Assembly: GCF_002272865.1 (NCBI RefSeq)
Contig: NZ_MLAP01000011.1
Location: 1 to 58,401, forward strand
Origin: Helicobacter sp. 12S02634-8
Lineage (GTDB): Bacteria > Campylobacterota > Campylobacteria > Campylobacterales > Helicobacteraceae
Length of the DNA: 58,401 nt
Direction: 5' to 3'
The translations under genes and the position numbers were made by a program. The notes below the pieces were generated by a model, which was not told where the DNA came from, ran no database searches, and was given only the letters and a program-made list of their open reading frames with translations. The first letter of the stretch is position 1. The number at the start of each line of letters is the position of its first letter. Shown one piece after another: positions 16,343 to 26,786 of this stretch.

Positions 16343-19300
16343 TTAGCTAATAATCCCTTTAAACTTCTCTACAATCGTTTTGATTTTCTCAAATACGATT
16401 TGCTTTTTGATATGGATATCTTTTGATAAACGATTCTTTCCTTTTGTGGGTATGATCTTTGCAAGGTCTGTGCCATTATCACTTATATGTCCTTGTTTGA
16501 CTGCTATTCCGATATAGTGTTCTGCTTCTTGTGGGTCTAGACCTTCTGTTTGGATCAATTCCTTGGTTTCGGCTTTTTGTTTGACTGTAGCAAATTCAGA
16601 GAATTGCTTGAGGATTTCAGTTTTGTCTTTGATGGTGTCTAGGTTGTTTTGCTGGATAAACTCTGCAATCAAATCCTCTTTAGCGCGGTGTTCTAGGCTA
16701 GAACGCACAAGGCTACGCACTTCTTGAATCAGAGTATTTTTATCTTTAGCGCGGGCTTTGTTTTGGTTGATGTCTAATATCAGCTCTAGGATATAGTCCA
16801 GATTGATTTCTTGGGATTTAAGCAGTTCGATTTCAAAGACAACCTCGTCCCAATTGATGGTGGATTTTTCTTGCTCTACGCCAATGTTTTGGCGTTTGCG
16901 CCACTCATTGAGGTCGGTATATGTGGATTTGTAGTCTTGTATGGTGCGTGTGGGGAGCACGGGGATTTGGGATAGCTCAGCAATGTCTTTGTCTTCTAAA
17001 TAATATTGATTTTTAAGCGCTTCTAGGGCTTTTGGATCGTTTGTATCGATTTTTTGGAGGGCAAGGAGTGCGCCAAATTTATCATAATTTTGCAAGATAT
17101 TTTCCACTTGCAGATATTGCCCAAAGAGCTCAACAAAGTCTTTTTTATCTTGTTCTGTTTCTGTTTGGATATCTTGAGGATCGGGGAATTTTTCTTTGAG
17201 TTCATTGACAATAGCCAGATAGCCTTTGTTTTTCTTGCCTGAGAGGAGGTCATTGAAACCTTGCATGTATTCATCATAGCTTTTTTCTAAAATGACATTT
17301 TTAGTCTTGGCCTTGCCAAATAAAGTGATCGCCTCTTCTGTAGCCTTATCAAGATCTCTGAAAGTCACGATATTGCCAAAGGTTTTGGCGGCATGGATTC
17401 GATTGGTGCGTGAATATGCTTGGATCAGTCCGTGATAGCGCAAGTTTTTATCCACAAACAAAGTATTGAGTCTAGGAGCGTCAAACCCCGTTAAAAACAT
17501 ACCCACCACAATCAAAAGATCCACTTCGACCTTACGCACTCTTTTAGCTAAGTCTTCATAGTAGTTTTGGAATTCTTTGGATTCAATGCTGTAATTAGTC
17601 TTAAAAAGCGCATTGTAGTCATTGATAGCTTGGATTAAAAATTCTTTAGAGCTGCCCGTAATAGCAGTGGTATCAAAACTTTCATCAATAATCTCTCCTT
17701 GAACCATCGCATTGCCATAGGCTAAGTCTTCATTGGGAGCAAAGGAAAAAATTGTCGCGATTTTTAGCGGGCGTGGGCTATCTTTTTGCAAGTCTTTGAG
17801 CGTGGTGTAATAGAGCTTAGCAGCCTCGATACTGCTGACAGCAAACAAGGCATTGAAGCCTTGGGAGGTGTTTTGGGTGCGGTGGGTCTTTTGATGGAAA
17901 TGCGTGAGGATATAGCGAGAAATTTCTTTGATTCTCTCAGGGCACAAGAGGGCGTCTTTGCTTTTTTCAAGTGCAGTGAGCTTTTGGATATCTTGTTCTT
18001 GTTCCATATCCTTGAACTTGGGCTTGACATTATGATAATCAGCGTTGAATTTGAGGACTTTTTCATCTCTGATGGCGTCTGTGATGACATAGGAGTGCAG
18101 CTGTGTGCCAAAGACATCTTGCGTGGTTTCAGAGCCCGAGGCGTTTTCTGTAAAAATGGGCGTGCCAGTGAAGCCGAATTGATAATATTTTTTGAATTTC
18201 TTACGGATATTTTTCTGTGCTTCACCAAACTGCGAGCGATGCGCTTCATCAAAAATCAAGACCACTTGTTTGTCGTAAATTGACAAGTTTTCAGGGCTTT
18301 TGATGAGATTATTGAGCTTTTGGATCGTTGTCACACAGATTTTTTGGTTTCCATTTTCTAGATTTTTTTTGAGTTCTAAAGTGTTTGATGAGCCATTGAC
18401 ACTATCGGGATTGAATTTTTTGTATTCTCTGATTGTCTGTGCATCGAGGTCTTTTCTATCAACAACAAAGAGCACTTTATCGATAAAATCAAGCCTAGAG
18501 GCAAGGGTAGCTACTTTGTAGCTTGTGAGAGTTTTGCCACTTCCTGTGGTATGCCAGATATATCCCCCGCCCTCTCTTTTGCCCCAGAGTTTGGCGTGAT
18601 AAGAGCTTGTGATTTTCCAGATGATCCTTTCAGTCGCTGCTATCTGATAAGGGCGCATGATGCATAATTGCTGTTTGTCATCTTCAGTTCTTAAGACACA
18701 ATAATCAAACAAAATCTTCAAGAGAGCATTTTTCTGAAAAAATGTCGCTGTGAAGTCTTTGAGGTCTTTGATGAGCGTGTTGTCTGAACGCGCCCAATTC
18801 ATCGTGAAATCAAAGCTATTTTTATTTCTATCAGTGGTGTTGGCAAAATATCTGCTATCTGTGCCATTGGAGATGACAAAAATCTGCAAATATTTAAAAA
18901 GTGAGTGCTCGGCGTTGAAACTCTCTTTGGTATAGCGATGGATCTGATTGAACGCTTCTTTGATAGCGATTCCTCTTTTTTTGAGCTCGATTTGCACAAG
19001 AGGTAGGCCATTGATGAGTATGGTGACATCATAACGATTGGTTTGCGTGCCTTTTTGGGTGAATTGTGAGATGACTTGGAGTTTGTTGCGGTGGATATTT
19101 GTCTTATCAAAGAGATGGATATTTTTTTGCTGCTTGTCATCAAACTCAAACTGATAGCCCCCGCTATTATGGACTTTAAAGGCCTTGTCTTGTTCGCTGT
19201 CATTGGGCTTATCAAGATATTCTTCTAAAAACTTCTGCCACTCTGTGTCATTAAACACCACATCATTGCACGCACTGATTTGGACTCGGAGATTTTCTAG

Positions 19301-19477
19301 GAGCGCTTGGGGGTTGTTGATATCAGGTCTGTATTCATAGCCTTGCTTTTTGAGATCAGAGATAAACTCCCTTTCTAAGGCTTCTTCGCTTTGATAAAGA
19401 TTCGTATTTTGGGGGATAGGGTCATAGCGGTCTAGGATAATGTAATTTGTGTTTTCTACGATGGGCTTAGTGGGCAT
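16343..19477 (-). CDS. hsdR: Type I restriction endonuclease subunit R
   Basis: 1044 residues, full length. The nuclease domain has the PD-ExK triad Asp150, Glu164, Lys166 ([11 protein letters not shown], then VQIELKKRG). The helicase motor follows: Walker A TGSGKT at 311-316, DEAH at 410-413, GFTGTPIF motif III, and motif VI in the [10 protein letters not shown] segment. The C-terminal helical part would bind the methylase core. It lies 25 bp downstream of hsdS in the same operon. Role: ATP-driven translocation and cleavage of unmodified DNA. Because hsdM and hsdS are out of frame as read, the R subunit would have no working partner in this cell state. Confidence 0.95.
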   Translation of the reverse strand: MPTKPIVENTNYIILDRYDPIPQNTNLYQSEEALEREFISDLKKQGYEYRPDINNPQALLENLRVQISACNDVVFNDTEWQKFLEEYLDKPNDSEQDKAFKVHNSGGYQFEFDDKQQKNIHLFDKTNIHRNKLQVISQFTQKGTQTNRYDVTILINGLPLVQIELKKRGIAIKEAFNQIHRYTKESFNAEHSLFKYLQIFVISNGTDSRYFANTTDRNKNSFDFTMNWARSDNTLIKDLKDFTATFFQKNALLKILFDYCVLRTEDDKQQLCIMRPYQIAATERIIWKITSSYHAKLWGKREGGGYIWHTTGSGKTLTSYKVATLASRLDFIDKVLFVVDRKDLDAQTIREYKKFNPDSVNGSSNTLELKKNLENGNQKICVTTIQKLNNLIKSPENLSIYDKQVVLIFDEAHRSQFGEAQKNIRKKFKKYYQFGFTGTPIFTENASGSETTQDVFGTQLHSYVITDAIRDEKVLKFNADYHNVKPKFKDMEQEQDIQKLTALEKSKDALLCPERIKEISRYILTHFHQKTHRTQNTSQGFNALFAVSSIEAAKLYYTTLKDLQKDSPRPLKIATIFSFAPNEDLAYGNAMVQGEIIDESFDTTAITGSSKEFLIQAINDYNALFKTNYSIESKEFQNYYEDLAKRVRKVEVDLLIVVGMFLTGFDAPRLNTLFVDKNLRYHGLIQAYSRTNRIHAAKTFGNIVTFRDLDKATEEAITLFGKAKTKNVILEKSYDEYMQGFNDLLSGKKNKGYLAIVNELKEKFPDPQDIQTETEQDKKDFVELFGQYLQVENILQNYDKFGALLALQKIDTNDPKALEALKNQYYLEDKDIAELSQIPVLPTRTIQDYKSTYTDLNEWRKRQNIGVEQEKSTINWDEVVFEIELLKSQEINLDYILELILDINQNKARAKDKNTLIQEVRSLVRSSLEHRAKEDLIAEFIQQNNLDTIKDKTEILKQFSEFATVKQKAETKELIQTEGLDPQEAEHYIGIAVKQGHISDNGTDLAKIIPTKGKNRLSKDIHIKKQIVFEKIKTIVEKFKGIIS

Positions 19478-19502
19478 GGAGTTCCTTTCGTGGATTGTGT
19501 TT

Positions 19503-20706
19503 TTAGGGGGCTAGCTCTTTGAAGTCTAAGAGTGTATCGCGATAATAGGCATATTGCTTTTGGCGCAAGGTGATTTCTTGGGGGATACCTTGAGTGAGGG
19601 AGTGGGTGAGTGTATGGAATTTATCTAAGATTTCTACAATCTCTTCTTGCACCTCTAGGGGTGGAATAGGGATTTTGATTTTAGCCATTTTGTTTTTAGA
19701 TACATTAAACCTTGTGACCCCTTGGGCTGTTTTGCAAATTTCTTTTCTGAGATGATGGGAACGAAATAAATATTTTGTAAATTCTGGAAGTGTCACAATC
19801 GGTTTATGAAATCTAAGAATAAAACAAAAGCTATTCAAATATATTTTTTCACAAGGTCTTTGTGTGACTACTGATGATATACCACACTCATTGGGCGTTT
19901 CTGAAGAGCCTGTAAATACCACATCGCCATATTCTAGTGCGCGTTGGTTTTCATCTGCTTCAATCTTGACACTTTCAGTTTCGTTAAAATCAATGGATAA
20001 ATGAGCGTAAACATTATTGTATGGGATAAATCTAGCATTTCCATCTTTAAAATCATTTTTTGATTTACCACTTAAGCCACCATAAAAATTTCCAATTTCC
20101 CCTAAGCTCACAAGTTCATACCCCCCCCCCCATTTGAGCGAGAGTATCTAGGTCTAAGAGCTTATCGCGATAGTAGGCATATTGCTTTTTACGCAAGGTT
20201 AATTCAGTGGTTAATTCAGTGGTTAATTCAGTGAGCGCGTCTAAAATCTTTACAATCTCTTCTTGCACCTCTATGGGTGGAATAGGGATTTTGATATTAT
20301 TTAAATCCTTTAAATTTAAACTTGGGATCCCCGCACCAACTTGGGAATTCATTAATTTTTTTTCATTGTTTTTAACAACATAATATAAATATTTATAATT
20401 AATATTTTCATTGCAATCTGAAATTACAAATAAATGTGCTCCAGCCCAAAATTTGGTAAGTTGAAATTGCACATTGCCCGCAGAGGCACCACCTTGACTG
20501 ATAGTAATAAGATTTTCTTTAAAATTGTATTCGTTCCAATATCCCGATGGTTTCAATCCTCCATTAATAACGGGATATAAGCCCACATCTAATAGTTTAT
20601 CTTTGTTTAGTTGAACTCCTTTGACTATTGTAGTGACTTCCCACAAACTCTTATATTCCACGCCATTGGGGCAGTGCTTGGCAATGAGGTCGTGGATAGA
20701 GGTCAT
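19503..20706 (-). CDS. hsdS: Type I specificity subunit S, split by a G11 tract (phase-variable, off)
   Basis: As read, two frames: 196 aa (20116-20706, ending MGGGV) and 202 aa (19503-20111, possible GTG start). Each half has one target recognition domain and one conserved repeat with the same ending ([13 protein letters not shown] ... [13 protein letters not shown] in the first, [13 protein letters not shown] ... [13 protein letters not shown] in the second). The 11-G tract (20121-20131) separates them; 10 G would give one 400-aa protein, the usual HsdS size. The start overlaps hsdM (ATGA). The half protein might still pair with itself, as truncated HsdS proteins can. Three TELT repeats lie in the first central spacer. 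Sequencing error in the tract is possible. Confidence 0.92.
20121..20131. repeat. Poly-G (G11 on the coding strand) tract in hsdS
   Basis: Eleven C on the plus strand, between the codons for LAQM and YELVSLG. Eleven gives a stop at 20116; ten or thirteen would join the two halves. Typical Helicobacter slippage site. Confidence 0.95.
20197..20232. repeat. Three 12-bp repeats coding for TELT in hsdS
   Basis: GGTTAATTCAGT on the plus strand occurs three times in perfect tandem (20197-20208, 20209-20220, 20221-20232), coding for TELT x3 in the helical spacer that follows the first recognition domain. A change of one copy alters the protein by four residues, without a frameshift. Confidence 0.95.
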
Positions 20707-22281
20707 GAGATTGCCTTGTTTTCTAGGGTCTGGATAATACTATCAATCTTTGCTCGGAGCTCTCCTTGGGTGCGCACGGATTGGGCGATTTGGTCGTTGA
20801 GCTCTGTGATATTGATGATTTCTTGCGTGTCTTGGGCTTGGACATAGGAGCTGACAGAGAGGTTGTAGTCATTAGCAGCGATCGTGTTGGTATCCACAGA
20901 TTTGGCGATGTATTCGAGGTCTTTTTTGTCGTTGAAGATTTGTAAAATCTCTTCAATGTGCGTATCGGTTAGGATATTGTTGTTGGTTTGTTTTTCATAG
21001 AAATCGCTTGCATTGATGAATAAGACCTTGTCATCTTGCTTGCCTTTATGGAGGACTAGGATACTTGTGGCAATCGGAGTGCCATAAAATAGGTTTGATG
21101 GGAGGGAGATGATGGCTTCTATGACATTTTGGCTGATGAGATATTTTCGGATTTTCTGTTCTGCGCCACTGCGATAAAGGATCCCCGGGAAGCAGACAAT
21201 CGCTGCGCGACCCTTGGAAGAAAGGCAGCTGAGCGCGTGGAGGACAAAGGCAAAGTCAGCTTTGTTTTTGGGAGCGAGCACACTTGCGGGGGCGAATCGT
21301 TCATCGTTGATGAGGTCTGGATCATCGCTGCCTTTCCATTTGATGGAATAGGGGGGATTGGATACGATCGCATCAAAGGGCTTTTGGTTTGTGAATCTTT
21401 TGGGCGCAGTGAGTGTGTCGCCTAGCGCGATTTCAAATTTATCATAATTGATGTTATGGAGGAGCATATTCATGCGCGCGAGGTTGTAGGTTGTGTGGTT
21501 GATTTCTTGTCCGAAAAATCTTATATCTCTATGTGTGCGCCCCCCCCCCCATTTGCTTTTTGGCTTGGAGGAGCAAGGAGCCTGAGCCGCAAGCAGGGTC
21601 ATAGATACAAAGGGGTTCTTCTTGCATATCGGGGGTGTCAAGCCCACTTAGGGCGAGGCACACAAGGAGTTTAGAAACATGTTGTGGGGTGAAAAACTCG
21701 CCCCCACTCTTGCCGGCGTTGGCTGCGTAGTTAGAGATAAGGAATTCATACGCATCTCCAAAAATATCAATCGAACTATTTTTAAAATCCCCAAATTTAA
21801 ACGCAGCAATACCTGTAAGCACATGAGTTAGGATCTTGTTTCTATCAGCGACATCAGCGCCTAGGCGATTGCTCCTTGTGTCAAAATCAGCAAAAAGCCC
21901 TTTAAAATCAGATTCTGAAGCTGTGCCTACAGCAGAACCTTCGATGTCATCAAATATTTTTCTTAGGTCTGTGTTGAGATTGGGATTGGTGTGCGCTGTT
22001 TTGACTACATTGCAAAAAAGATCTTTAGACTCGATGAAATAGCCTTTTTCTTTGACAATATCTGCCCTAACGCTATCATCAATTTTTTCTTCATGAGTCG
22101 CGTAGTCCCAATCACTATCCCCATTATTGATATATTCGGTCAAGTTTTCACTGATGAAGCGATAAAACAACGCTCCTAGCACATATTGCTTGAAATCCCA
22201 GCCATCGATAGCCCCCCGCACTTTATCGGCTATTTTCCATATTTGATTGCGTAGTTCTGTTTGTTCTTCTTGATAAGCCAT
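20703..22281 (-). CDS. hsdM: Type I DNA methyltransferase subunit M, split by a G11 tract (phase-variable, off)
   Basis: As read, a 250-aa N-terminal frame (21529-22281) ends at MGGGAHT, and a second frame continues to 20703. The N-terminal part has the HsdM helical bundle ([20 protein letters not shown]) and the AdoMet motif [17 protein letters not shown]. The second part has the catalytic motif NPPY ([13 protein letters not shown]) and the conserved [10 protein letters not shown]-like, '[20 protein letters not shown]' regions. Loss of one G would give a single 525-aa protein, the normal HsdM size. The product would be an adenine methylase that also supplies the core of the restriction complex. 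It starts the operon; hsdS overlaps its end. Confidence 0.93.
21540..21550. repeat. Poly-G (G11 on the coding strand) tract in hsdM
   Basis: Eleven C on the plus strand, placed right after the AdoMet-binding motif. Eleven leads to a stop at 21529; ten would keep the frame into [13 protein letters not shown] slippage site that cuts the methylase in half. Confidence 0.95.
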
Positions 22282-22408
22282 CAGAGTCCTTGATACATCG
22301 ATTCTCCCACTCTAGCCTGATTACTTCTCTAAAATGCTTCTCTAAATTGCTTTTTGAGAAAGGGAAGACAAGGGAAGAGTGGAGTTTATGCAAATAAAAA
22401 TGCCTTGA

Positions 22409-22440
22409 TTTTAGTGAAAACTCACTTAAATATCAAGTTT
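22409..22440. repeat. 32-bp direct repeat, right copy, flanking the type I RM operon
   Basis: Matches 16299-16330 in 30 of 32 bases. It contains the stop codon and last codons of the neighbouring DUF2972 gene and then a TTAGTGA/TCACTTAA hairpin, so it may also end that gene's transcript. hsdM starts 128 bp away. Confidence 0.85.
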
Positions 22441-23854
22441 TGATACATTGTGACATATTTTGAATTCTGCTATGAGAGGGCTTGGTTGCTTGGTCTAAAA
22501 AGTCGTGCGTGTATTTCCAAGAATCATAGATATGTGGCGCAAGCTGCTTGATGATGGGCGTTTGCTTGTTGAGGGCTGTGAGGAGGAGGGCTTTGAGATC
22601 TTGATGTTTGAGTATGAAATCGATGAGAAATTCTGCGCTGATGGTGTGCTTTTTGGCATTAGCAATAATGGGCGCCATAGTGTCATAGTGGTGTTTGATA
22701 CGCGTTTTAATCTCTTGGAGTCTGTGCTTGTTTGTGCTGATTTGCCAAAAGAGCGCGTGTCTGTTTTGACCGACACAAGCGATGTGTAGGGGGTAGTTGT
22801 CTAGTTCTTTGAGTGTGATTGTTTCTTCTAAAAATAGCTTGCGCTTGACAAAAACACACGAGCTGAGGTCTTTGTTTTGGAGGCGAAAGGTGAAATCGTG
22901 GTCATCTTCGTGTTCCATGCGCTTGAGCCTGCCATAAGGGGCGATGAGGACAGAGCCATGGCCTGCTTTGGGATTAGCGGGGTCTAGGGGGATAGAAAGC
23001 TTGATAGGGAAAATGCGTGAAACATCATTGCCGTGTATGCCATTGCTATCGCTTTGAAATGCGCCCATATCGAGTTCTTGTGTGATGGTATCCATTGTGC
23101 GTTGGATATTTGCTTGCGTGGTGATGTCTTGGGTGTCGTAAATGAGGAGCTTGCTTTGTAGATGGCTCACTTGGTGGTAGATATCGCTAAAATCGATCGT
23201 ATAAGAGGTGTCTTCTAGCAACTCTTTGATGATCGCATACATATCTTGGGCTTTGGTGTAATCGCGTAAAATGATGAGGTTGGCATAGGATTTGATGATT
23301 GCGATCGGATCGCGTATGAGCCAGATGATGGGGACTTTTTTCTTGAGTCTTTTGATGATACTGCGTGCGTCTTTGTGTCTGGGATAGCAAAAATTGCGTT
23401 CAATCACCAATCCATCGCATTTATGCATAATAAATGAAAATGTAACATTATAATCAAGCCATATCGCATCACTCGGGCCAATGGTCGTTTCATCGGGGGC
23501 GAATAAAAAGCGCTTGAGCCAAAAAATAGGCGAAAGATAGGCAAATATGAAAGGGCTAGCTTTGTGCTGCCCCCCCCCCTTAGATTTGAGTGCTAATTTT
23601 GTATTTGGGAGTGTTTGATAGGGGCGGCAGTCTGTGGCTTTGATTTTTTGTGTTTCCATCATAAAAGAGAGCAACGAACTCAAGCCCGCGCCGTGCGAGC
23701 TTAGGATAATGTAGCGATAATTTTGCTTGAAAGGCAAGCGATTGGAGTGGTTTGCCATGAGTCTATGGAGGATCATATCATAGCAGCCATTGGCAGCTAG
23801 GGTCTTGAAAGTTTGGATTTTGCTTTTGATTTTTGAAAATATTTTTAGAATCAT
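22433..23854 (-). CDS. DUF2972 / sulfotransferase-like protein, phase-variable (G10, in frame)
   Basis: 473 residues. The N-terminal NYRYIILSSHGAGLSSLLSF resembles the 5'-phosphosulfate loop of sulfotransferases and VPIIWLIRDPIAIIKSYANL resembles their 3'-phosphate site, the layout of Campylobacter/Helicobacter DUF2972 proteins. A G10 tract at 23570-23579 codes for KGGGQ near residue 95; this number keeps the frame open. No signal peptide is seen, so it is probably cytoplasmic. Such proteins are linked to surface glycan modification, but the substrate cannot be told. It overlaps the upstream gene by 4 bp. Confidence 0.65.
   Translation of the reverse strand: MILKIFSKIKSKIQTFKTLAANGCYDMILHRLMANHSNRLPFKQNYRYIILSSHGAGLSSLLSFMMETQKIKATDCRPYQTLPNTKLALKSKGGGQHKASPFIFAYLSPIFWLKRFLFAPDETTIGPSDAIWLDYNVTFSFIMHKCDGLVIERNFCYPRHKDARSIIKRLKKKVPIIWLIRDPIAIIKSYANLIILRDYTKAQDMYAIIKELLEDTSYTIDFSDIYHQVSHLQSKLLIYDTQDITTQANIQRTMDTITQELDMGAFQSDSNGIHGNDVSRIFPIKLSIPLDPANPKAGHGSVLIAPYGRLKRMEHEDDHDFTFRLQNKDLSSCVFVKRKLFLEETITLKELDNYPLHIACVGQNRHALFWQISTNKHRLQEIKTRIKHHYDTMAPIIANAKKHTISAEFLIDFILKHQDLKALLLTALNKQTPIIKQLAPHIYDSWKYTHDFLDQATKPSHSRIQNMSQCIKT
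23570..23579. repeat. Poly-G (G10 on the coding strand) tract in the DUF2972 gene
   Basis: Ten C on the plus strand. With ten the gene reads through; nine or eleven would truncate it after about 95 residues. Confidence 0.95.
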
Positions 23855-24369
23855 TGGTCGCCTTTGGTGGTGGATAATTCGCGTTTGTGCGAGAGGTATT
23901 GGGATAAGGTAATGCTAAGAAGTGCTGCTGCTATACCGAGCATATAAGCAAGGGCTATGAAGATATTTTGATGGATTAAAGCCAAGAGTCCGAGGATTAA
24001 AATCCCATAAGCTAAGAGCCTAAAACCTCCCATGAATAGCTCTAAACCTAAGATAAAATGAGAAAAGCCTTTTGACTTTGGGGGCTCTTGGGCTTCTTGT
24101 GTGTTTTCTGTATTTTCTGTGGCCTCTATGTTTTCTGTGGCTTGCGTTTGGGGCGTATCTTGCGTTGTTAGGGGGTCTTGCAAAGGGGTGGTTTCTTTTT
24201 GGATTTTGCGCTTGAGATTCCAATAAGCACTGCTAAGGACAAGAAAAAAGCTCAAAAATCCCACTTCAAAATTCCCCACGCCCTCACCTCCCCAAAAAAC
24301 TACGCACACAGCGCCAAAGAGAATATTCAAGACCACAAAAACAACGATACAAGAATATTTACAGCCCAT
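23851..24369 (-). CDS. Inner-membrane protein of unknown function
   Basis: About 172 residues if it starts at the ATG overlapping the end of the AtpZ-like gene (24367-24369, [10 protein letters not shown]). Longer readings begin at 24402 or 24465, but these run deep inside the upstream gene. Two membrane segments near the start, a Thr/Glu/Gln-rich middle (repeated 'ATENTENTQ' style), then two further membrane segments and a charged end. Not recognised as a known family. It is followed by the DUF2972 gene with a 4-bp overlap. Confidence 0.55.
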   Translation of the reverse strand: MGCKYSCIVVFVVLNILFGAVCVVFWGGEGVGNFEVGFLSFFLVLSSAYWNLKRKIQKETTPLQDPLTTQDTPQTQATENIEATENTENTQEAQEPPKSKGFSHFILGLELFMGGFRLLAYGILILGLLALIHQNIFIALAYMLGIAAALLSITLSQYLSHKRELSTTKGDQ

Positions 24370-24706
24370 CAGAGCCACTTTCAGAGCTATTTTTAGAGCC
24401 ATTTTTGGTATGGGTATAGGAATATTTGGGGTCTTGAGCGAGTGTATCAAATTCTTTTTTTGCACGTTGATAGGCTTTATAGATATTCAGCACTGCGCCC
24501 CCCACGCCCCACGCCACGCCTAGCCAAAACAGCCAGACTATGCCCGTGAAATGCTGCAGCACCCAGCCAATCCCCACGCCCATCAAGACAGCTAAGACAA
24601 TCGAAATCCCAAGGCTTAGGTCATTTGCCCCGACAACAAGCTTTTTGAATCGCGGCTCAGGGGGAGCGTCTTTTGAAGAGGTGGGGCTATTTTTTTGACT
24701 CATCAT
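24359..24706 (-). CDS. AtpZ/AtpI-like membrane protein
   Basis: 115 residues. Two membrane helices with small-residue packing ([20 protein letters not shown] and [20 protein letters not shown]) and a basic loop between domains match the AtpZ/AtpI family, helpers of F-type ATP synthase assembly or Mg/Ca uptake. The tail is serine-rich. It overlaps the end of hemL by 4 bp, so the two are co-translated. There are no ATP synthase genes in this window. Confidence 0.7.
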   Translation of the reverse strand: MMSQKNSPTSSKDAPPEPRFKKLVVGANDLSLGISIVLAVLMGVGIGWVLQHFTGIVWLFWLGVAWGVGGAVLNIYKAYQRAKKEFDTLAQDPKYSYTHTKNGSKNSSESGSDGL

Positions 24707-25998
24707 GCCCCTTGTTTGATAGCTTCAAAGCTCTCTTGGGCTGCTTGTATGGCTCTATCGATGATATATATATCCATGGGCGTGCATATAAAGCCTGTTT
24801 CAAACTGCGAACAAGCCAGATACACGCCTCTCTCTAACATCTTTTGATGGAAGAGTGCAAATAACTGCGTGTCGCTTTTTTGGGCGTCTTGAAAGTTATA
24901 CACAGGGTCTTTTTGGAAGAAAAATCCGAACATACTCCCGCGCACGCAAGTTTGCAAGGGAATATCATGCATTCTAGCAGCGTCTTGGAAGCCTTGTGTG
25001 AGCCTTTGGGCAAGGCTTGTGAGATGGGGGTAAATCTGTGGGTTTTGCTTGATTTTGCAAACAGAAGCAATGCCTGCAGAAACAGCGATCGGATTACCAC
25101 TCAAAGTGCCTGCTTGATAGACCCCGCCTAATGGAGAGAGCAAGCGCATGATTGTATCGCTCCCTCCAAAGGCAGCCAAAGGCATACCTCCACCAATGAC
25201 TTTACCAAAAGTCACCAAATCAGGGACAATCTCACAATAGCCTTGCACGCCATTTAAAGACGCCCTAAAGCCACTCATCACTTCATCAAAAATCAGCACA
25301 GCCCCTTTTTGATTACACAGCTCTCTTAGGGCTTGCAAAAATTCTATCTTTGCAGGGACTAAGCCCATATTCCCAGCGATGGGCTCGATGATCACACAGC
25401 CGATATTTTTACTTGCTTCAAAGCAAGCACGCACCGAATCAATATCGTTATATTTTGCGATGAGTGTATGCTGGCTTAAAGCTTTTGGCACACCCGGTGA
25501 GCTACAGACTCCAAAGGTCGCACAGCCGCTGCCTGCGTGCATTAAAAGGCTATCGCTATGCCCGTGGTAACAGCCATCAAATTTGATGATATCATCTTTG
25601 CCACTATAAGCCCTTGCTAAACGGATTGCACTCATTGTCGCTTCTGTGCCGCTATTGACAAGTCGGATTTTTTCGATCCCCTCATACACAGAGATGATTT
25701 CTTTTGCTAGTGTGGTTTCTAGCTCCGTGGGCGCTCCAAAGCTCAAGCCCTTTTGCACGGCTTCTAAGACACTTTTTTCTATATCTCCATCGCAATGCCC
25801 AAAGATCAGAGGCCCCCAGCTTTGCACAAAGTCAATATAAGCATTGCCATCAACATCATAGAGATAAGCGCCCTTGCCCTTAAAGATAAAAGGCGGTGTC
25901 CCTCCCACGCTCTTAAAGGCTCGCACAGGGGAATTCACACCACCTACAATTACTTGCTTGGCTTCATTGAAGTCATTGATACTATGCAAAAGATTCAA
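24703..25998 (-). CDS. hemL: Glutamate-1-semialdehyde 2,1-aminomutase
   Basis: 431 residues, full length. The PLP lysine is Lys266 ([19 protein letters not shown]), with the phosphate-binding SGTEATMSA at about 116 and the [11 protein letters not shown] aspartate before it. Converts glutamate-1-semialdehyde to 5-aminolevulinate, the second step of the C5 haem pathway. The frame begins at TTG, six bases after an AGGAG site, with no in-frame ATG nearby in the conserved region; TTG is the likely start. It is the first gene of a four-gene run that ends with the DUF2972 gene. Confidence 0.96.
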   Translation of the reverse strand: MNLLHSINDFNEAKQVIVGGVNSPVRAFKSVGGTPPFIFKGKGAYLYDVDGNAYIDFVQSWGPLIFGHCDGDIEKSVLEAVQKGLSFGAPTELETTLAKEIISVYEGIEKIRLVNSGTEATMSAIRLARAYSGKDDIIKFDGCYHGHSDSLLMHAGSGCATFGVCSSPGVPKALSQHTLIAKYNDIDSVRACFEASKNIGCVIIEPIAGNMGLVPAKIEFLQALRELCNQKGAVLIFDEVMSGFRASLNGVQGYCEIVPDLVTFGKVIGGGMPLAAFGGSDTIMRLLSPLGGVYQAGTLSGNPIAVSAGIASVCKIKQNPQIYPHLTSLAQRLTQGFQDAARMHDIPLQTCVRGSMFGFFFQKDPVYNFQDAQKSDTQLFALFHQKMLERGVYLACSQFETGFICTPMDIYIIDRAIQAAQESFEAIKQGA

Positions 25999-26066
25999 GG
26001 TATGCTCCTGTGTATGGATTCTTAAGATGGCATTATAGCAATTTTATTTAAAGTAGAAGATAGGGG

Positions 26067-26099
26067 TCTATGCTACAAGTTTGTAGTTTGTAGCATAGA
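26067..26099 (-). terminator. Hairpin after yceI
   Basis: A perfect 12-bp stem (26067-26078 with 26088-26099, TCTATGCTACAA / TTGTAGCATAGA) lies 8 bp past the YceI stop and before hemL. The tail is pyrimidine-rich but not a clean T run, so it is a likely terminator of moderate strength. Confidence 0.6.
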
Positions 26100-26106
26100 A
26101 AGGGGG

Positions 26107-26667
26107 TTATTTGATAGGGGCACTAAAGCTGATAGCTACTTGTGACCAAGTTAGTCCCTCGTGCAAATCGTGGCAACCAACAGCTAGCTTTTTGAAGGCG
26201 TCATTGAGAGCAAATTCTAAAATATCAATCACGCCTGTTGCTGTGAATTTCCCATCAGCGATTGTGTATTGCATGGGAACTTTCACGCTCTTTTCGTTCA
26301 TTCTAACAACGGCTAGAATTGTGCCTTGGTCTTTGCCCTCGATCACATTTTTAAAAGTGACTTTTATCCCACCTTTTTTGAAATGTGAGAAAAAGAAATC
26401 CTTGACATTTTTGTTTTTGACACTATCGCCTAAATTGACCTTTAGAGGATCGATTGTAGCGCTAGCTCCCTCAAGGAGTCCTGCAATGCTGTCAGTTTTT
26501 TTACCAAATTTATATTTGATATCATCAAATGTGCCGCCTACAGGGGTTTTTGCCTCTGTTTTATAGGCTGTCCAAGTAGTCGTTGCCTTGGTTGTATCGA
26601 GTGTGCTTGCGTTTGCTAATAGACCCAATAGGGCGAGTGTTAAAATACCTACAATTGTTTTTTTCAT
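26107..26667 (-). CDS. YceI family periplasmic protein
   Basis: 186 residues with a clear signal peptide (KKTIVGILTLALLGLLANAS, cut after about residue 20). The mature part has the YceI pattern: TTWTAYKTEAKTPVGGTFDD, a variable middle, then VKVPMQYTIADGKFTATGVI and WSQVAISF at the end, a lipocalin-like barrel that binds isoprenoid or quinone-type lipids. The start follows an AAGGAG site. It stands alone, with a hairpin after it. The precise ligand is not known. Confidence 0.9.
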   Translation of the reverse strand: MKKTIVGILTLALLGLLANASTLDTTKATTTWTAYKTEAKTPVGGTFDDIKYKFGKKTDSIAGLLEGASATIDPLKVNLGDSVKNKNVKDFFFSHFKKGGIKVTFKNVIEGKDQGTILAVVRMNEKSVKVPMQYTIADGKFTATGVIDILEFALNDAFKKLAVGCHDLHEGLTWSQVAISFSAPIK

Positions 26668-26786
26668 GATGAACTCCTTATGAATTTTTGGATTTGAATT
26701 ATAACCTTAATTGCGACTTTTTAGGTTATGCAACAATATTAAACAATCAATCAATGATTGACTTTTGATTGATTTTGGTCTATTTT

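Noticed and set aside
19503-22281. Reading hsdM and hsdS as dead pseudogenes
   Set aside because: In both, the only lesion is a one-base shift in a G11 tract, with both parts well conserved; slippage or sequencing error is a better explanation.
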